In this document: one piece after another, positions 25,170-34,122 of the stretch | How positions within the stretch are numbered: position 1 is the first letter of the stretch | Layout of the letters: every line of letters starts with the position of its first letter | Origin: Chitinophagaceae bacterium | GTDB taxonomy: Bacteria > Bacteroidota > Bacteroidia > Chitinophagales > Chitinophagaceae | Direction of reading: 5' to 3' | DNA length: 38,757 nt | Assembly: GCA_026786345.1 (NCBI GenBank) | Contig: JAJAYD010000124.1 | Location: 1-38,757 of the forward strand | The notes under the pieces: model-generated | What the model was told of the DNA's origin: nothing | Databases searched by the model: none | Seen by the model: the letters and a program-made list of their open reading frames with translations, nothing else | Position numbers and translations under genes: made by a program

Positions 25170-27080
25170 TTATGCTTTCAACCTTTTTCTTAATTCCGCA
25201 ACAGGCATATCAATTTGCTTTCCTATCGGTTTACCATCCCTGTAGGTAATAACTTTCATCATACTTGCATCAGTCGGTATGTTTATCGGAACCGTATACT
25301 TTGGATAGAAATTGTCGGGATGCGAATTGTCGAAACTGTAATAGATATCAAGGCCATTTACCTCGGTGGTCATCATTACCTGTAATGAGTCTCTGCTATC
25401 TTTCTTTACAGCAAAAATCGGGTCGTACATGGTACGGGCATACTTAACCTGCTGCACATCCATACGATCGAATGTCTTTTCTACTTTGCCAACAAACATA
25501 TTCCAGTCTTTTTTAGCCTTAGGCGACCATAATGTTTCTGAAATTGCAAGGCTTCGTGGCCATAACATGTATTGCATGTGGCGGGTATTGTAAACCTGCT
25601 CGGTCCAAAGATTACCCTGACCACCTTTAATATATTTAGAGTTTACACCTTCGGGAACGGGTTCAAAACTGTAGGTTTTGTTAAGGCGCAGGGTGGCATA
25701 TACCGGTGGTTCACTAATTTCATCGCCTTGCATGTAATCGAGATAAACGAAATCATTAGGTGTCATTACAACATCGTGGCCCATTTTGGCCGCTTCAATA
25801 CCACCCTTCTTACCACGCCAGCTCATTACAACAGCGTTAGGCGCAAGGCCACCTTCTAATATTTCATCCCAACCAATCATTTTTTTGCCCTTCGACTCAA
25901 TAATTTTTTCAACCCGCTTTACAAAATAGCTTTGAACTTCTTCCATATTCTTCAACCCTTCCTTAGCCATTAATTGCTTTATCTGGTCACTTTTTTCCCA
26001 AAAGTTTTTGGCACACTCGTCGCCACCCATATGTATAAACTCAAAGGGAAACAATTGAGCCACTTCTGTGAACACTTTATCTAAAAAAGTATACACCTTT
26101 TCGTTTGCAGGGCAAAGGGTATTATCAATTAAAGCATCGAAACCGCCTTTGTGCCAGTTCATAATTTTCTCACCCGAACGCACTACGTAATTTTCGGCTC
26201 CTGCTGTACATGACAAATCAGGATAGGATGCAATGGCTGCAAGACTATGGCCGGGTACATCAATTTCGGGAAGAATATTTACATAACGCTCACTGGCATA
26301 TTGCACCAGTTCTTTTATATCGTCTTGTGTAAAAAAACCACCGTAGTTTTTTGGTTCGTCGGCTGTTGGCGGAATGAAGTCTCCAAACGTTCCCACTTTT
26401 TTTACGTTCCATGCTCCAACTTCGGTTAGTCTTGGCAGGCTTTTAATTTGTATTCTCCAGCCTTCATCATTGGCAAGGGTAATGTGTAAAATATTGAACT
26501 TATATTCCGCCATTTTATCAATAAAATCTTTCACTTCTTCTTTGGTAAAAAAGTGGCGGCTTACATCAAACATTAATCCCCTCCATGTAAAGCGTGGGTA
26601 GTCGGTTATGGTTACAGCCGGTAATTGCCAGGCAACGTTTTTTGCAACAGACTTTCCCGAAATTTCCTTTGGAAATAATTGCATCAACGTTTGCACCCCA
26701 TAAAAAACACCGGCAGGTTTATTAGCCTTGATGGTAATGCTGCTGGGGTTGGTTACCAGCGAATAACCTTCGTTACCCAAACTTTTATCGGCCGTAACAT
26801 TCAATAGTAATTTTATGGTGCCTACGCCGGTGGCCTTGGGAGTTATGGCAGCAGCGTAGCCGGTGGCTGTTTTTAATTGAGCTACCAATTGACTGGCTAT
26901 TGTTTGTAGCTCCTGGTTGCCGCTTGTTTCAACTGTTATGCTTTTAGGAAGCGTATACATTCCACCTGTTTTAATCAGGTAAACAGGTTCGGGAATGATG
27001 GCTATTTCAGGCTTTTTGTCTTGCGAAAAAGTAACTGTTGAAAGTAGTAAAGAACAGAAAACGATCAGGTTTTTTTTCAT
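25170..27080 (-). CDS. Beta-N-acetylhexosaminidase, GH20
   Basis: About 636 residues. The preferred start is MKKNLIVF at 27080 because it begins a signal peptide (cleaved near STVTFSQ); the frame also extends ten codons upstream. Domains: GH20b N-terminal alpha/beta domain (about 25-160), then the GH20 barrel with WRGLMFDVSRHFF, HITLANDEGWRI and the catalytic Asp-Glu pair in FIHMGGDECAKNF (about Asp354-Glu355). A C-terminal chitobiase-like beta domain (LDIYYSFDNSHPDNFY...) follows. It removes terminal GlcNAc/GalNAc by substrate-assisted catalysis in the periplasm or outside. No carbohydrate operon surrounds it. Confidence 0.93.
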   Translation of the reverse strand: MKKNLIVFCSLLLSTVTFSQDKKPEIAIIPEPVYLIKTGGMYTLPKSITVETSGNQELQTIASQLVAQLKTATGYAAAITPKATGVGTIKLLLNVTADKSLGNEGYSLVTNPSSITIKANKPAGVFYGVQTLMQLFPKEISGKSVAKNVAWQLPAVTITDYPRFTWRGLMFDVSRHFFTKEEVKDFIDKMAEYKFNILHITLANDEGWRIQIKSLPRLTEVGAWNVKKVGTFGDFIPPTADEPKNYGGFFTQDDIKELVQYASERYVNILPEIDVPGHSLAAIASYPDLSCTAGAENYVVRSGEKIMNWHKGGFDALIDNTLCPANEKVYTFLDKVFTEVAQLFPFEFIHMGGDECAKNFWEKSDQIKQLMAKEGLKNMEEVQSYFVKRVEKIIESKGKKMIGWDEILEGGLAPNAVVMSWRGKKGGIEAAKMGHDVVMTPNDFVYLDYMQGDEISEPPVYATLRLNKTYSFEPVPEGVNSKYIKGGQGNLWTEQVYNTRHMQYMLWPRSLAISETLWSPKAKKDWNMFVGKVEKTFDRMDVQQVKYARTMYDPIFAVKKDSRDSLQVMMTTEVNGLDIYYSFDNSHPDNFYPKYTVPINIPTDASMMKVITYRDGKPIGKQIDMPVAELRKRLKA

Positions 27081-27131
27081 ATAGAACTGTTTGTTTTTTC
27101 TTGTTTGCAATTGGTTTTAAAATTTTATATT

Positions 27132-27333
27132 AAGCTTCCTAAATTTAATTTGAAACTTTGATTTTGAAACTGAAGATGCCATATTTACTAAATTTAAAGT
27201 GCTTGCGACCCTTCGACAAGATCAAGGTAAACCGCCACGCCGCTATGAAAACCTGAATGTGAACCGAGCGTGGCAACGATGAAGCTATGGAAAACTTCAG
27301 TTGGTATTATAAAACATCATTTTTAGACCGCTT
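27132..27333 (+). repeat. MITE-like element, family R, copy 3
   Basis: It runs from AAGCTTCCTAAATTTAATTT to ...TTTTTAGACCGCTT, a diverged terminal inverted repeat. Internal blocks match copy 1: GAAACTTTGATTTTGAAACT, GAAGATGCCATATTTACT, GCGACCCTTCGACAAG, GCTATGAAAACCTG and GAAGCTATGGAAAACTTCAG. It is about 202 bp and does not contain the nested element of copy 1. It sits between the upstream end of the hexosaminidase gene and the downstream end of argS. No target duplication is recognisable. Confidence 0.72.
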
Positions 27334-27403
27334 CCAGGACTTCTACATTTCATCAAAGCATTTGGTTTTCATCCTGAATAAAATAATGCCAATACAGGGG
27401 CTG

Positions 27404-29176
27404 CTACATTCTTTCCGGAACATTTATGCCGAGCAGGTTCATTCCATTTTTTATTACATGAGCTGTTAAGGTTGCCAGTTGAAGCCTTAACTCCATTTTC
27501 TCTTCATTTTCAGCATTGGTAATTGAATGTTCGGTATAAAATGAACTAAAGGTTTTTGCCAGGTTGTAGCAGTAGATGGCAACTTTAGATGGATCATGGT
27601 CTTGTGCTGCTTCCTGCAAAAGATTAGGGTACTGTTCAATAAGTTTAATTAGCTCTTTCTCCAGAGGTAACAGGTCGGTTGAGATTAATGAACCTTTTGG
27701 TTGTTGCCTGCGTAAAATGCTTTTTATACGTGCATGCGTAAATTGAATGAACGGAGCAGTAAATCCATGAAAATCTATGCTGTCCTCCGGGTTAAAGATC
27801 ATTCTTTTTTTAGGGTCCACCCGTAACAGGAAGAACTTTAAAGCTCCAATACCAATGGTATCGTACAAATCAAGTAATTCGTCGGGTTCAAAATCCTGCA
27901 CTTTTCCCAACTCCTCTGTTTTTTTACGGGCAACGTTTACCATTTCATCAACAATATCGTCGGCATCAACTACGGTTCCTTCCCTTGTTTTCATCCGGCC
28001 GGTTGGTAACTCAACCATGCCATAACTCAAGTGAAATATTCCTTCAGCAGATGGCAATTCAAGCTTTTGGCAAATTAACTTTAAAACTTTAAAATGATAG
28101 TTTTGCTCATCGCCCACCACATAAATGCTGTCATCGCATTTAAACTCGTCGTACTTATTTACGGCAAGTCCAATGTCTTGTGTAATGTAGACTGCGGTTC
28201 CGTCATTTCGTTGTACAATTTTTTCATCAAGTCCGTCTCCGGTTAAATCAATCCAAACACTTCCATCATCTTTTTTATAAAAAACCCCTTTTTGCAGGCC
28301 TGCCTCTACCAGTTGTTTGCCTAAAATATAGGTTTCGCTTTCGTAATAGACCTTGTCAAAATCGCAGCCAATTCTTTTATAGGTTACATCAAATCCTGCA
28401 TAAACCCAACTGTTCATCATCTTCCATAAATCCATTACTTCGGGTACGCCGGCTTCCCAATCTCGCAGCATTTTTTGGGCGGCTTTCATTATGGGAGCTT
28501 CCTTTTCTGCCTGCTCCTTACTCATACCATTGGCGGTCAGTTCTTCCACTTGTTTCTTTAACTCTTTACCAAACAATACATAATAGTCACCCACAAAATG
28601 ATCGCCTTTTGTACCGGTGCTTTCAGGGGTGGCGCCGTTTGCAAATAGCTGCCAGCATACCATGCTTTTACAAATATGTATACCACGGTCGTTGGCTATG
28701 CAGGTTTTAACAACCTCGTTACCGGTGGCTTTGAAAATTTCGGACATGCTCCACCCTAAAAAAATATTACGCAGGTGGCCAAGGTGTAAAGGCTTGTTGG
28801 TGTTAGGCGAGGCATACTCTATCATCACCTTATGACTGTTCGGTTGTTGCGTAACGTATGAAGGCTGGTTGTATTGAGTATGGAGAAAATCTTTCCAAAA
28901 AATATTTGTAACGGAAAGATTTAAAAAGCCTTTTATAATGTTGAAGCCGGAAATAAGTGCAGGTTGGTTTTGAAGAAGATAATTTCCTATGTCGTTGCCC
29001 AGTTTTTCGGGTGATTGTTTGAGCTGTTTAATGAATGAAAAAAGGACCACTGTGTAATCGCCTTCAAACTCTGGTTTGGTATCGTTAACCAATACATCGT
29101 TTGGTAAAATTGACACATCGTACAAGGTATTGATGGCTTGGGCGGTGGCAGCTTTTATCTGTATAACAACACTCAT
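27404..29176 (-). CDS. argS: Arginine--tRNA ligase
   Basis: The 590-residue protein is a class I synthetase: N-terminal Add-1 domain (about 1-110), the HIGH box as HLGH (131-134) in SPNTNKPLHLGHLRN, a Rossmann core, and the VELPTGRMKTREGTVVDADD stretch in place of a canonical KMSKS, as in many ArgRS. A C-terminal DALR anticodon-binding domain (from about 470) ends GMNLLGINVPERM. It charges tRNA-Arg in the cytoplasm. Length is normal and no defect is visible. Divergent from the GtrA gene. Confidence 0.97.
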   Translation of the reverse strand: MSVVIQIKAATAQAINTLYDVSILPNDVLVNDTKPEFEGDYTVVLFSFIKQLKQSPEKLGNDIGNYLLQNQPALISGFNIIKGFLNLSVTNIFWKDFLHTQYNQPSYVTQQPNSHKVMIEYASPNTNKPLHLGHLRNIFLGWSMSEIFKATGNEVVKTCIANDRGIHICKSMVCWQLFANGATPESTGTKGDHFVGDYYVLFGKELKKQVEELTANGMSKEQAEKEAPIMKAAQKMLRDWEAGVPEVMDLWKMMNSWVYAGFDVTYKRIGCDFDKVYYESETYILGKQLVEAGLQKGVFYKKDDGSVWIDLTGDGLDEKIVQRNDGTAVYITQDIGLAVNKYDEFKCDDSIYVVGDEQNYHFKVLKLICQKLELPSAEGIFHLSYGMVELPTGRMKTREGTVVDADDIVDEMVNVARKKTEELGKVQDFEPDELLDLYDTIGIGALKFFLLRVDPKKRMIFNPEDSIDFHGFTAPFIQFTHARIKSILRRQQPKGSLISTDLLPLEKELIKLIEQYPNLLQEAAQDHDPSKVAIYCYNLAKTFSSFYTEHSITNAENEEKMELRLQLATLTAHVIKNGMNLLGINVPERM

Positions 29177-29253
29177 TACTTCTTATTTTGGGCAGCGAAA
29201 GTACAGATTTAAGCACCTATCTTCGCCACCGTTTTTTATAATAAGTAACAAGA

Positions 29254-29748
29254 ATGCGTAGACTGATACTGAGCGTAGTTGATTTTTTTTACCCGCCTTT
29301 TCAAAGGCTGATGCCGCTTCAAACCTTTAGATATGCCGCTTGTGGAGGTTATAACACGGCCCTTGACATTCTTATATTTGCCGTTAGCTACAATTTTATT
29401 TACAAGAAGCAAATTGTGCATGCTTTTGGGTTTGCCATCAGTCCACACATAGCATCCTTTTTGTCTGCCTTTGTTGTTACATTTCCGATAGGTTTTTATT
29501 TGAGCAGGTACGTGGTGTTTACCTCAAGCAATCTCAGGGGCAGGGTGCAGTTGGTTAGATATTTAATGCTGGTAATGGCTTCGATTGCTTTAAACTACAT
29601 GTTCATTAAATTCTTTGTAGAACAATTACACATTTACCCCACCATATCTAAATTAATCACAACTGTTATAGTGGTTACGTTTAGTTACCTGACACAAAAG
29701 CATTTTACATTCCGTACAAAAAAAATCAGGATTAAGATTGATGGGTAA
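29254..29748 (+). CDS. GtrA family membrane protein
   Basis: The 164-residue protein has four membrane helices and GtrA-type motifs: FRYAACGGYNTALDI at the first helix and the C-terminal SYLTQKHFTF after the fourth. GtrA-like proteins are thought to move polyprenyl-linked sugars across the inner membrane for glycan decoration. No partner glycosyltransferase is adjacent. Convergent with the DUF5996 pseudogene. Confidence 0.88.
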   Translation: MRRLILSVVDFFYPPFQRLMPLQTFRYAACGGYNTALDILIFAVSYNFIYKKQIVHAFGFAISPHIASFLSAFVVTFPIGFYLSRYVVFTSSNLRGRVQLVRYLMLVMASIALNYMFIKFFVEQLHIYPTISKLITTVIVVTFSYLTQKHFTFRTKKIRIKIDG

Positions 29749-29801
29749 TCATGTCGCCTTTTGGTTTAAACACTTGTATACTGAATAAGCGTAATTGCAT
29801 T

Positions 29802-30868
29802 TTACAATTTATCTAAAGCCGGAACTTTTAAATCCTCAATGTTCCAGTGTGCCAGTTTTGCCCCGGCGGTGTGAGCCGGTTCTAAGAAATCCAATAACAA
29901 TTGGTTCGGATCAGCTTCGTTCCGTATATCGTCATACTTTAGTAAAGCCATGGGGCTTCCGTTGCTTATTTGCCAGTTTGCTGTGGCTGGTTTCAGTTGT
30001 GTATGTTGCAAACCTTCAGGCGAAGGATAGATATAGCTGTAGAACGCCGTTGCCGGTACGTTTTCATCTCCCACCCAAAAACCAAAACTTATTACTTCGT
30101 GAGAGCAGGCATCTTTATTCGGGATACTCATTCCCTCAGGCAAAGGCAATTTTTTAACTGAGAATCTTGTAACAGTCAGGTCCATGTGATGCCAGTAAAT
30201 ATGAACCGGGCATGTTTTTCCGTAAAACCTTCCGCTAAAGTTTGTAAGCACATTATTAACCCAAAGCATAATTTTCCAGTAGCGGGTAATAAATTCTTTG
30301 TTGTAAGAAGCTGTCTAAATTTAGTTTGTAACATTCACTTTGAAGCCGGCCGATGCCATATTTACAACGGATGAAAGGATTGCGACGCAACAGGGGACGC
30401 TATAAAAAACCGTAGCTGGTATCCAAAAAAATCTTTTTTAGACAGCTTCTAAGAATGGTAATCAGTTAACTGGCTAAAGGGAATAGTTATTGGGTGGTGG
30501 TCGGGCAAACTATAAGGCCGGTCCACAATCAACACATCAATTTTCAATTGCCTAAGATTATCAAAAAGCTTGTTGTAAAATTCAGCTACGGACAGCCCAT
30601 CATACAGATAAAAAGAGGCGCTTTGGCCGGTGCTGCTAAAAATTTCGAGTTTGTGATCAATAAAATTGAATTGTATTTCGAAGGTATCAGCACCATTGGC
30701 CATGGTTTGTGTAGATATGCCTTTGGAATTGACAAACAGGGTAATATTCCATCAATGATTTTTTCGGGCCATCTTGGTGAGCTTTATTTTACCTGCAATT
30801 TGCATGTACAAATGCAAAGTCATTTTGGTCGGTTCCCATTCTTTTAAGGGTAATGCGGGTAAGGGCAT
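29802..30868 (-). pseudogene. DUF5996 gene, interrupted by a MITE-like insertion and a nonsense codon
   Basis: The start at ATG 30868 gives MPLPALPLKEWEPTKMTLHL, a family-like N-terminus. It is halted after 38 codons by TGA (30752-30754) in KNH*WNITLFV, where the family has Trp, so a TGG to TGA change is likely. The same frame continues to SQLTDYHS at about 30450. A 143-bp R-family element follows, and the frame resumes at 30303 as YNKEFITRYWK and runs to 29802 (PVHIYWHHMDLTVTRF, SHEVISFGFWVGD). Removing the insertion and one copy of its 3-bp duplication joins the two parts in frame (HS|YNKEF). Function of DUF5996 is unknown; this copy is inactive unless the stop is read through and the insert removed. 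Confidence 0.88.
30307..30449 (+). mobile_element. MITE-like element, family R, copy 4 (inserted in DUF5996)
   Basis: It has perfect terminal inverted repeats GAAGCTGTCTAAA ... TTTAGACAGCTTC and is flanked by a TAA direct repeat (30304-30306 and 30450-30452), a 3-bp target duplication. Length is 143 bp. Inside are the family blocks CCGATGCCATATTTACAACG, GATGAAAGGATTGCGACGCA and GCTATAAAAAACCGTAGCTG. It is the best-preserved copy and the only one with a clear duplication. There is no transposase; movement needs one supplied elsewhere. A 3-bp TNA duplication is known for some IS5-family members, but that link is inference. Confidence 0.9.
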
Positions 30869-31088
30869 AGAATAAAATTTTGAGGTGGGCAAATCTTGAT
30901 TTGAATATACTAATCTCCCGGGTAAAAGCTATTGAACCCATCGTCATCGTTTCATACTTGCTTTTGCCCGCCCTAATACATAAATAGATACATTTTGTAG
31001 CGCCTGCCATTTTTTCACCTCAAACCCCGTTGGCATAATGATTGACTAATGAAAAACGTCATTCAATTAAAACATTAAAAGAGAAATC

Positions 31089-33002
31089 ATGGGAAAGATA
31101 ATAGGAATTGACCTGGGAACAACCAACAGTTGCGTGGCTGTAATGGAAGGTAACGAACCGGTGGTTATTGCCAATGAAGAGGGTAAAAGAACTACCCCCA
31201 GTATTGTGGCATTTCTAACCAATGGCGAACGTAAAGTTGGTGACCCTGCCAAGCGCCAGGCTATAACCAATGCTACAAAAACCATCATGAGCGTAAAACG
31301 CTTTATGGGCCACAAATACGATGAGGTTACTGAAGAAGCAAAACAAATTAGCTACAAGGTGGTAAAGGGTGACAATAATACCGTTCGCATTGACATAGAC
31401 GGTCGTTTGTATACTCCGCAGGAAATAAGTGCAATGGTTTTGCAGAAAATGAAAAAAACTGCGGAAGATTATCTTGGACAAGAGGTGTCTGAAGCAGTAA
31501 TTACCGTTCCGGCTTATTTTAACGACGCTCAAAGACAGGCCACAAAAGAGGCTGGTGAAATAGCCGGTTTAAATGTGCGCCGTATTATAAACGAACCTAC
31601 CGCTGCGGCTTTAGCTTATGGCCTCGATAAAAAGCATGCTGATCAAAAGATAGCTGTATTCGACTTGGGTGGTGGTACATTCGATATCTCCATTCTCGAA
31701 TTAGGCGATGGCGTATTTGAAGTTAAATCAACCAATGGCGATACGCACCTTGGTGGAGATGACTTTGATAAAGTGGTCATGGACTGGTTAGCAGACGAAT
31801 TTAAAAGCGACGAGAATGTTGACCTTCGTAAAGATCCAATGAGCTGGCAGCGTTTGAAAGAAGCATCAGAAAAAGCGAAAGTTGAGTTGAGTTCTTCAAG
31901 CGAAACTGAAATCAACCTTCCGTATATCACTGCAATTGACGGAGTGCCCAAGCACCTGGTTAAAAAGTTAAGCCGTGCAAAATTTGAGCAATTGGCCGAT
32001 AACCTTTTTGCAAGATGTTTAAAGCCTTGTGAGTTGGCACTTAAAGATGCCGGTTATACAACCAACGACATCAATGAAATTATATTGGTAGGTGGTAGCA
32101 CCCGTATACCTAAAGTGGTAGAGATTGTTGAAAAATTCTTCAACAAAAAACCAAGCAAGGGAGTTAACCCCGATGAGGTGGTAGCAGTTGGAGCCGCCAT
32201 TCAGGGTGGTGTACTAACCGGTGAGGTAAAAGATGTGTTACTGTTAGACGTTACGCCACTGAGCCTTGGTATTGAAACCATGGGTGGTGTAATGACCAAA
32301 TTGATAGAAAGCAATACTACCATCCCAACAAAGAAAAGCGAAGTGTTTTCAACCGCCAGCGATAACCAGCCTGGTGTACAAATACATGTTTTACAGGGTG
32401 AGCGCCCAATGTCCAATCAAAATAAGAGTTTGGGTATGTTCAATCTTGATGACATTCCACCAGCTCAACGCGGTGTTCCCCAAATAGAGGTAATTTTTGA
32501 TATAGATGCTAATGGTATTTTACATGTAACTGCAAAAGACAAAGGCACCGGTAAAACAAAAGATATACGTATTGAAGCAGGTAGCGGCTTAAGTAAAGAA
32601 GAGATTGAGAAGATGAAGAATGAGGCTAAAGTAAATGAAGCTGCTGATAAAGAAGCAAGGGATAAAGTTGAGAAAATTAACGCTGCCGATAGCCTGATCT
32701 TTCAAACTGAAAAGCAATTGAAAGACTATGGTGAAAAAATATCGGCTGAAAAGAAAGGACCTATTGAAACGGCATTATCAAGCTTGAAAGAAGCTCATAA
32801 AACACAGGATCTGGCTAAAATTGAAACTGCAATGACTGAGCTGAATACAGCGTGGACTGCCGCAAGTGAGGAAATCTATAAAGCAACACAGGATGCAGGT
32901 GCAGGCCAGCCAGGTGGTGCCGGTAATGGACAACAACCAGGTGGAGCGCCAAATGATGCGGGAGAAACTGTTACAGATGCTGAGTTTGAAGAAGTGAAGT
33001 AA
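31089..33002 (+). CDS. dnaK: Hsp70 chaperone DnaK
   Basis: The 637-residue protein shows the full Hsp70 set: [13 protein letters not shown] (residues 5-17), the [11 protein letters not shown] phosphate loop, [11 protein letters not shown], then the substrate-binding domain beginning near 385 and the helical lid. The C-terminal tail is Gly/Gln/Pro-rich and ends with the conserved TDAEFEEVK. It folds and refolds proteins in the cytoplasm with DnaJ and GrpE, which are not encoded nearby. No CIRCE operator is visible upstream. A clear terminator follows. Confidence 0.98.
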   Translation: MGKIIGIDLGTTNSCVAVMEGNEPVVIANEEGKRTTPSIVAFLTNGERKVGDPAKRQAITNATKTIMSVKRFMGHKYDEVTEEAKQISYKVVKGDNNTVRIDIDGRLYTPQEISAMVLQKMKKTAEDYLGQEVSEAVITVPAYFNDAQRQATKEAGEIAGLNVRRIINEPTAAALAYGLDKKHADQKIAVFDLGGGTFDISILELGDGVFEVKSTNGDTHLGGDDFDKVVMDWLADEFKSDENVDLRKDPMSWQRLKEASEKAKVELSSSSETEINLPYITAIDGVPKHLVKKLSRAKFEQLADNLFARCLKPCELALKDAGYTTNDINEIILVGGSTRIPKVVEIVEKFFNKKPSKGVNPDEVVAVGAAIQGGVLTGEVKDVLLLDVTPLSLGIETMGGVMTKLIESNTTIPTKKSEVFSTASDNQPGVQIHVLQGERPMSNQNKSLGMFNLDDIPPAQRGVPQIEVIFDIDANGILHVTAKDKGTGKTKDIRIEAGSGLSKEEIEKMKNEAKVNEAADKEARDKVEKINAADSLIFQTEKQLKDYGEKISAEKKGPIETALSSLKEAHKTQDLAKIETAMTELNTAWTAASEEIYKATQDAGAGQPGGAGNGQQPGGAPNDAGETVTDAEFEEVK

Positions 33003-33024
33003 TATTTTCACACTATATAAATGG

Positions 33025-33053
33025 AACCCTTGCAGAAATGTAAGGGTTTTTTT
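33025..33053 (+). terminator. Intrinsic terminator of dnaK
   Basis: AACCCTT pairs with AAGGGTT around a loop of about 10 nt and is followed by a run of T (TTTTTTT). It starts 22 bp after the dnaK stop codon. Confidence 0.8.
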
Positions 33054-33140
33054 ATTTGGATGGGAAGGGTCTGAGGTAAATGGCTTGGTTTTGAAGTTGA
33101 TTTGGACCAGAGATAATTATTTCATAAGAAGCTGGCATAG

Positions 33141-33169
33141 TTATTTTGTTAATTTTATTAACAAAATAA
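33141..33169. promoter_or_regulatory. Perfect 13-bp inverted repeat upstream of the YqaE-like gene
   Basis: TTATTTTGTTAAT and ATTAACAAAATAA are exact complements around TTT. The site lies 26 bp before the ATG at 33196 and after the dnaK terminator, so it is in the promoter or leader of the following gene. It could be an operator or an mRNA hairpin. No follow-on T-run makes a terminator less likely. Confidence 0.45.
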
Positions 33170-33195
33170 ATCTTCCCCACTTTAAACCGGTAAAC

Positions 33196-33624
33196 ATGAA
33201 AAAAACATTCCTCTATTTTTTTGTAGCAATTCTTTTAGTAAGTCAAAGTGTACCATCCTTTGCTGTTTCCTTCTCCTCAACCACTGATAAAGCCGCGGTT
33301 GTTGATGAAACTGCTGCCACGCCTGCAATTACTTCAGTTAAAGATGCCATTAAGCAGTTTAAATCTTTGTCGGGAAAAGAAAAACGCGAAAGGATCAAAG
33401 AGGTAAAGAAAGAAATGAAGCAATACAAGGCTGATAAGAAAAGTGGGGCAGAACCGAGTACGAATACTTTGTTGCTCGTTATCCTGGCCTTGTTATTACC
33501 ACCACTGGCAGTGTACCTACACGAAGGTGAAGCAAACAACAAGTTCTGGTTGAGTTTAATTTTGACCTTACTGTTCTTTATTCCAGGAGTTATTTATGCC
33601 CTTATTGTGGTATTGGGAGATTGA
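33196..33624 (+). CDS. YqaE/Pmp3-type membrane protein with signal peptide and basic linker
   Basis: The 142-residue protein starts at MKKTFLYFF (33196); upstream codons in the same frame are ignored because this Met begins a proper signal peptide (about 1-23). A strongly basic Lys/Glu helix (about 50-80) leads to two close hydrophobic segments, LLVILALLLPPLAVYLHEG and FWLSLILTLLFFIPGVIYAL. That pattern is the YqaE/Pmp3 proteolipid family (UPF0057), small stress-linked membrane proteins. The long N-terminal extension is the Bacteroidota variant. A perfect inverted repeat precedes it and a terminator follows. Confidence 0.82.
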   Translation: MKKTFLYFFVAILLVSQSVPSFAVSFSSTTDKAAVVDETAATPAITSVKDAIKQFKSLSGKEKRERIKEVKKEMKQYKADKKSGAEPSTNTLLLVILALLLPPLAVYLHEGEANNKFWLSLILTLLFFIPGVIYALIVVLGD

Positions 33625-33649
33625 GAACTTTTTAAAATGTTTGATGCAT

Positions 33650-33678
33650 AAAAAAACCCTTTCGCAAAGGGTTTTTTT
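33650..33678. terminator. Bidirectional intrinsic terminator
   Basis: AAAAAACCCTTT and AAAGGGTTTTTT form a perfect stem with a very short CGC-centred loop and a T-run. It lies between the convergent YqaE-like gene and the small membrane protein gene. Confidence 0.88.
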
Positions 33679-33695
33679 TATGGGGTCATTTTTTT

Positions 33696-33848
33696 TTAAA
33701 CTATATCCATAGCCAACCCAAACGAAGTAATAACAAATGGAAGCACAACCCAAAAGAACTGCCTGTAAAAGATGATCATTAAAATCAATGCAATCAGAGA
33801 AATGAAAAAGTACAGCCAATATTTTCCGGTTGATTTAGTTGTTTCCAT
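33696..33848 (-). CDS. 50-residue small membrane protein
   Basis: From METTKSTGKYW (33848) the frame encodes 50 residues: a short polar N-terminus, then two hydrophobic stretches (LYFFISLIALILMIIFYR and FFWVVLPFVITSFGLAMDIV). An upstream Met at 33881 is in frame but less likely. It converges on a strong terminator, which supports real expression. Function is unknown. Confidence 0.6.
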   Translation of the reverse strand: METTKSTGKYWLYFFISLIALILMIIFYRQFFWVVLPFVITSFGLAMDIV

Positions 33849-34062
33849 CGTTTTAATTTTGGCAAAAATAAGCGTTGACATGCAACATCAAAGTTTTTAG
33901 CTTCAAAAATGTTTGAGTCTTCCGGAGTGGGCATTTGCGTATGCTGCTGCAGTCAATTCAGTAAAACGTTTATAAGCATTGTATACTTTTTAATTTAAAA
34001 ACTATCTTTAAAACTTTACTGGTAAAACGATTGTGTTGCCTCATCCCATCTTTTGCTGGTAG

Positions 34063-34079
34063 TGTGTATTAAATACACA
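34063..34079. promoter_or_regulatory. Palindrome upstream of the amylomaltase gene (candidate operator)
   Basis: TGTGTATT A AATACACA is a perfect 8-bp inverted repeat around one base. It lies 43 bp upstream of the preferred TTG start. Its position suggests a repressor or activator site, but no regulator gene is adjacent. Confidence 0.35.
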
Positions 34080-34122
34080 TTTGGTTCTATTTTCCTATTT
34101 TCGTCCACTAAAAATTAGCAAA

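Noticed and set aside
30789..31010. 73-codon minus-strand frame upstream of dnaK
   Set aside because: It overlaps the N-terminal part of DUF5996 in a different frame; the DUF5996 frame matches a known family and this one does not.
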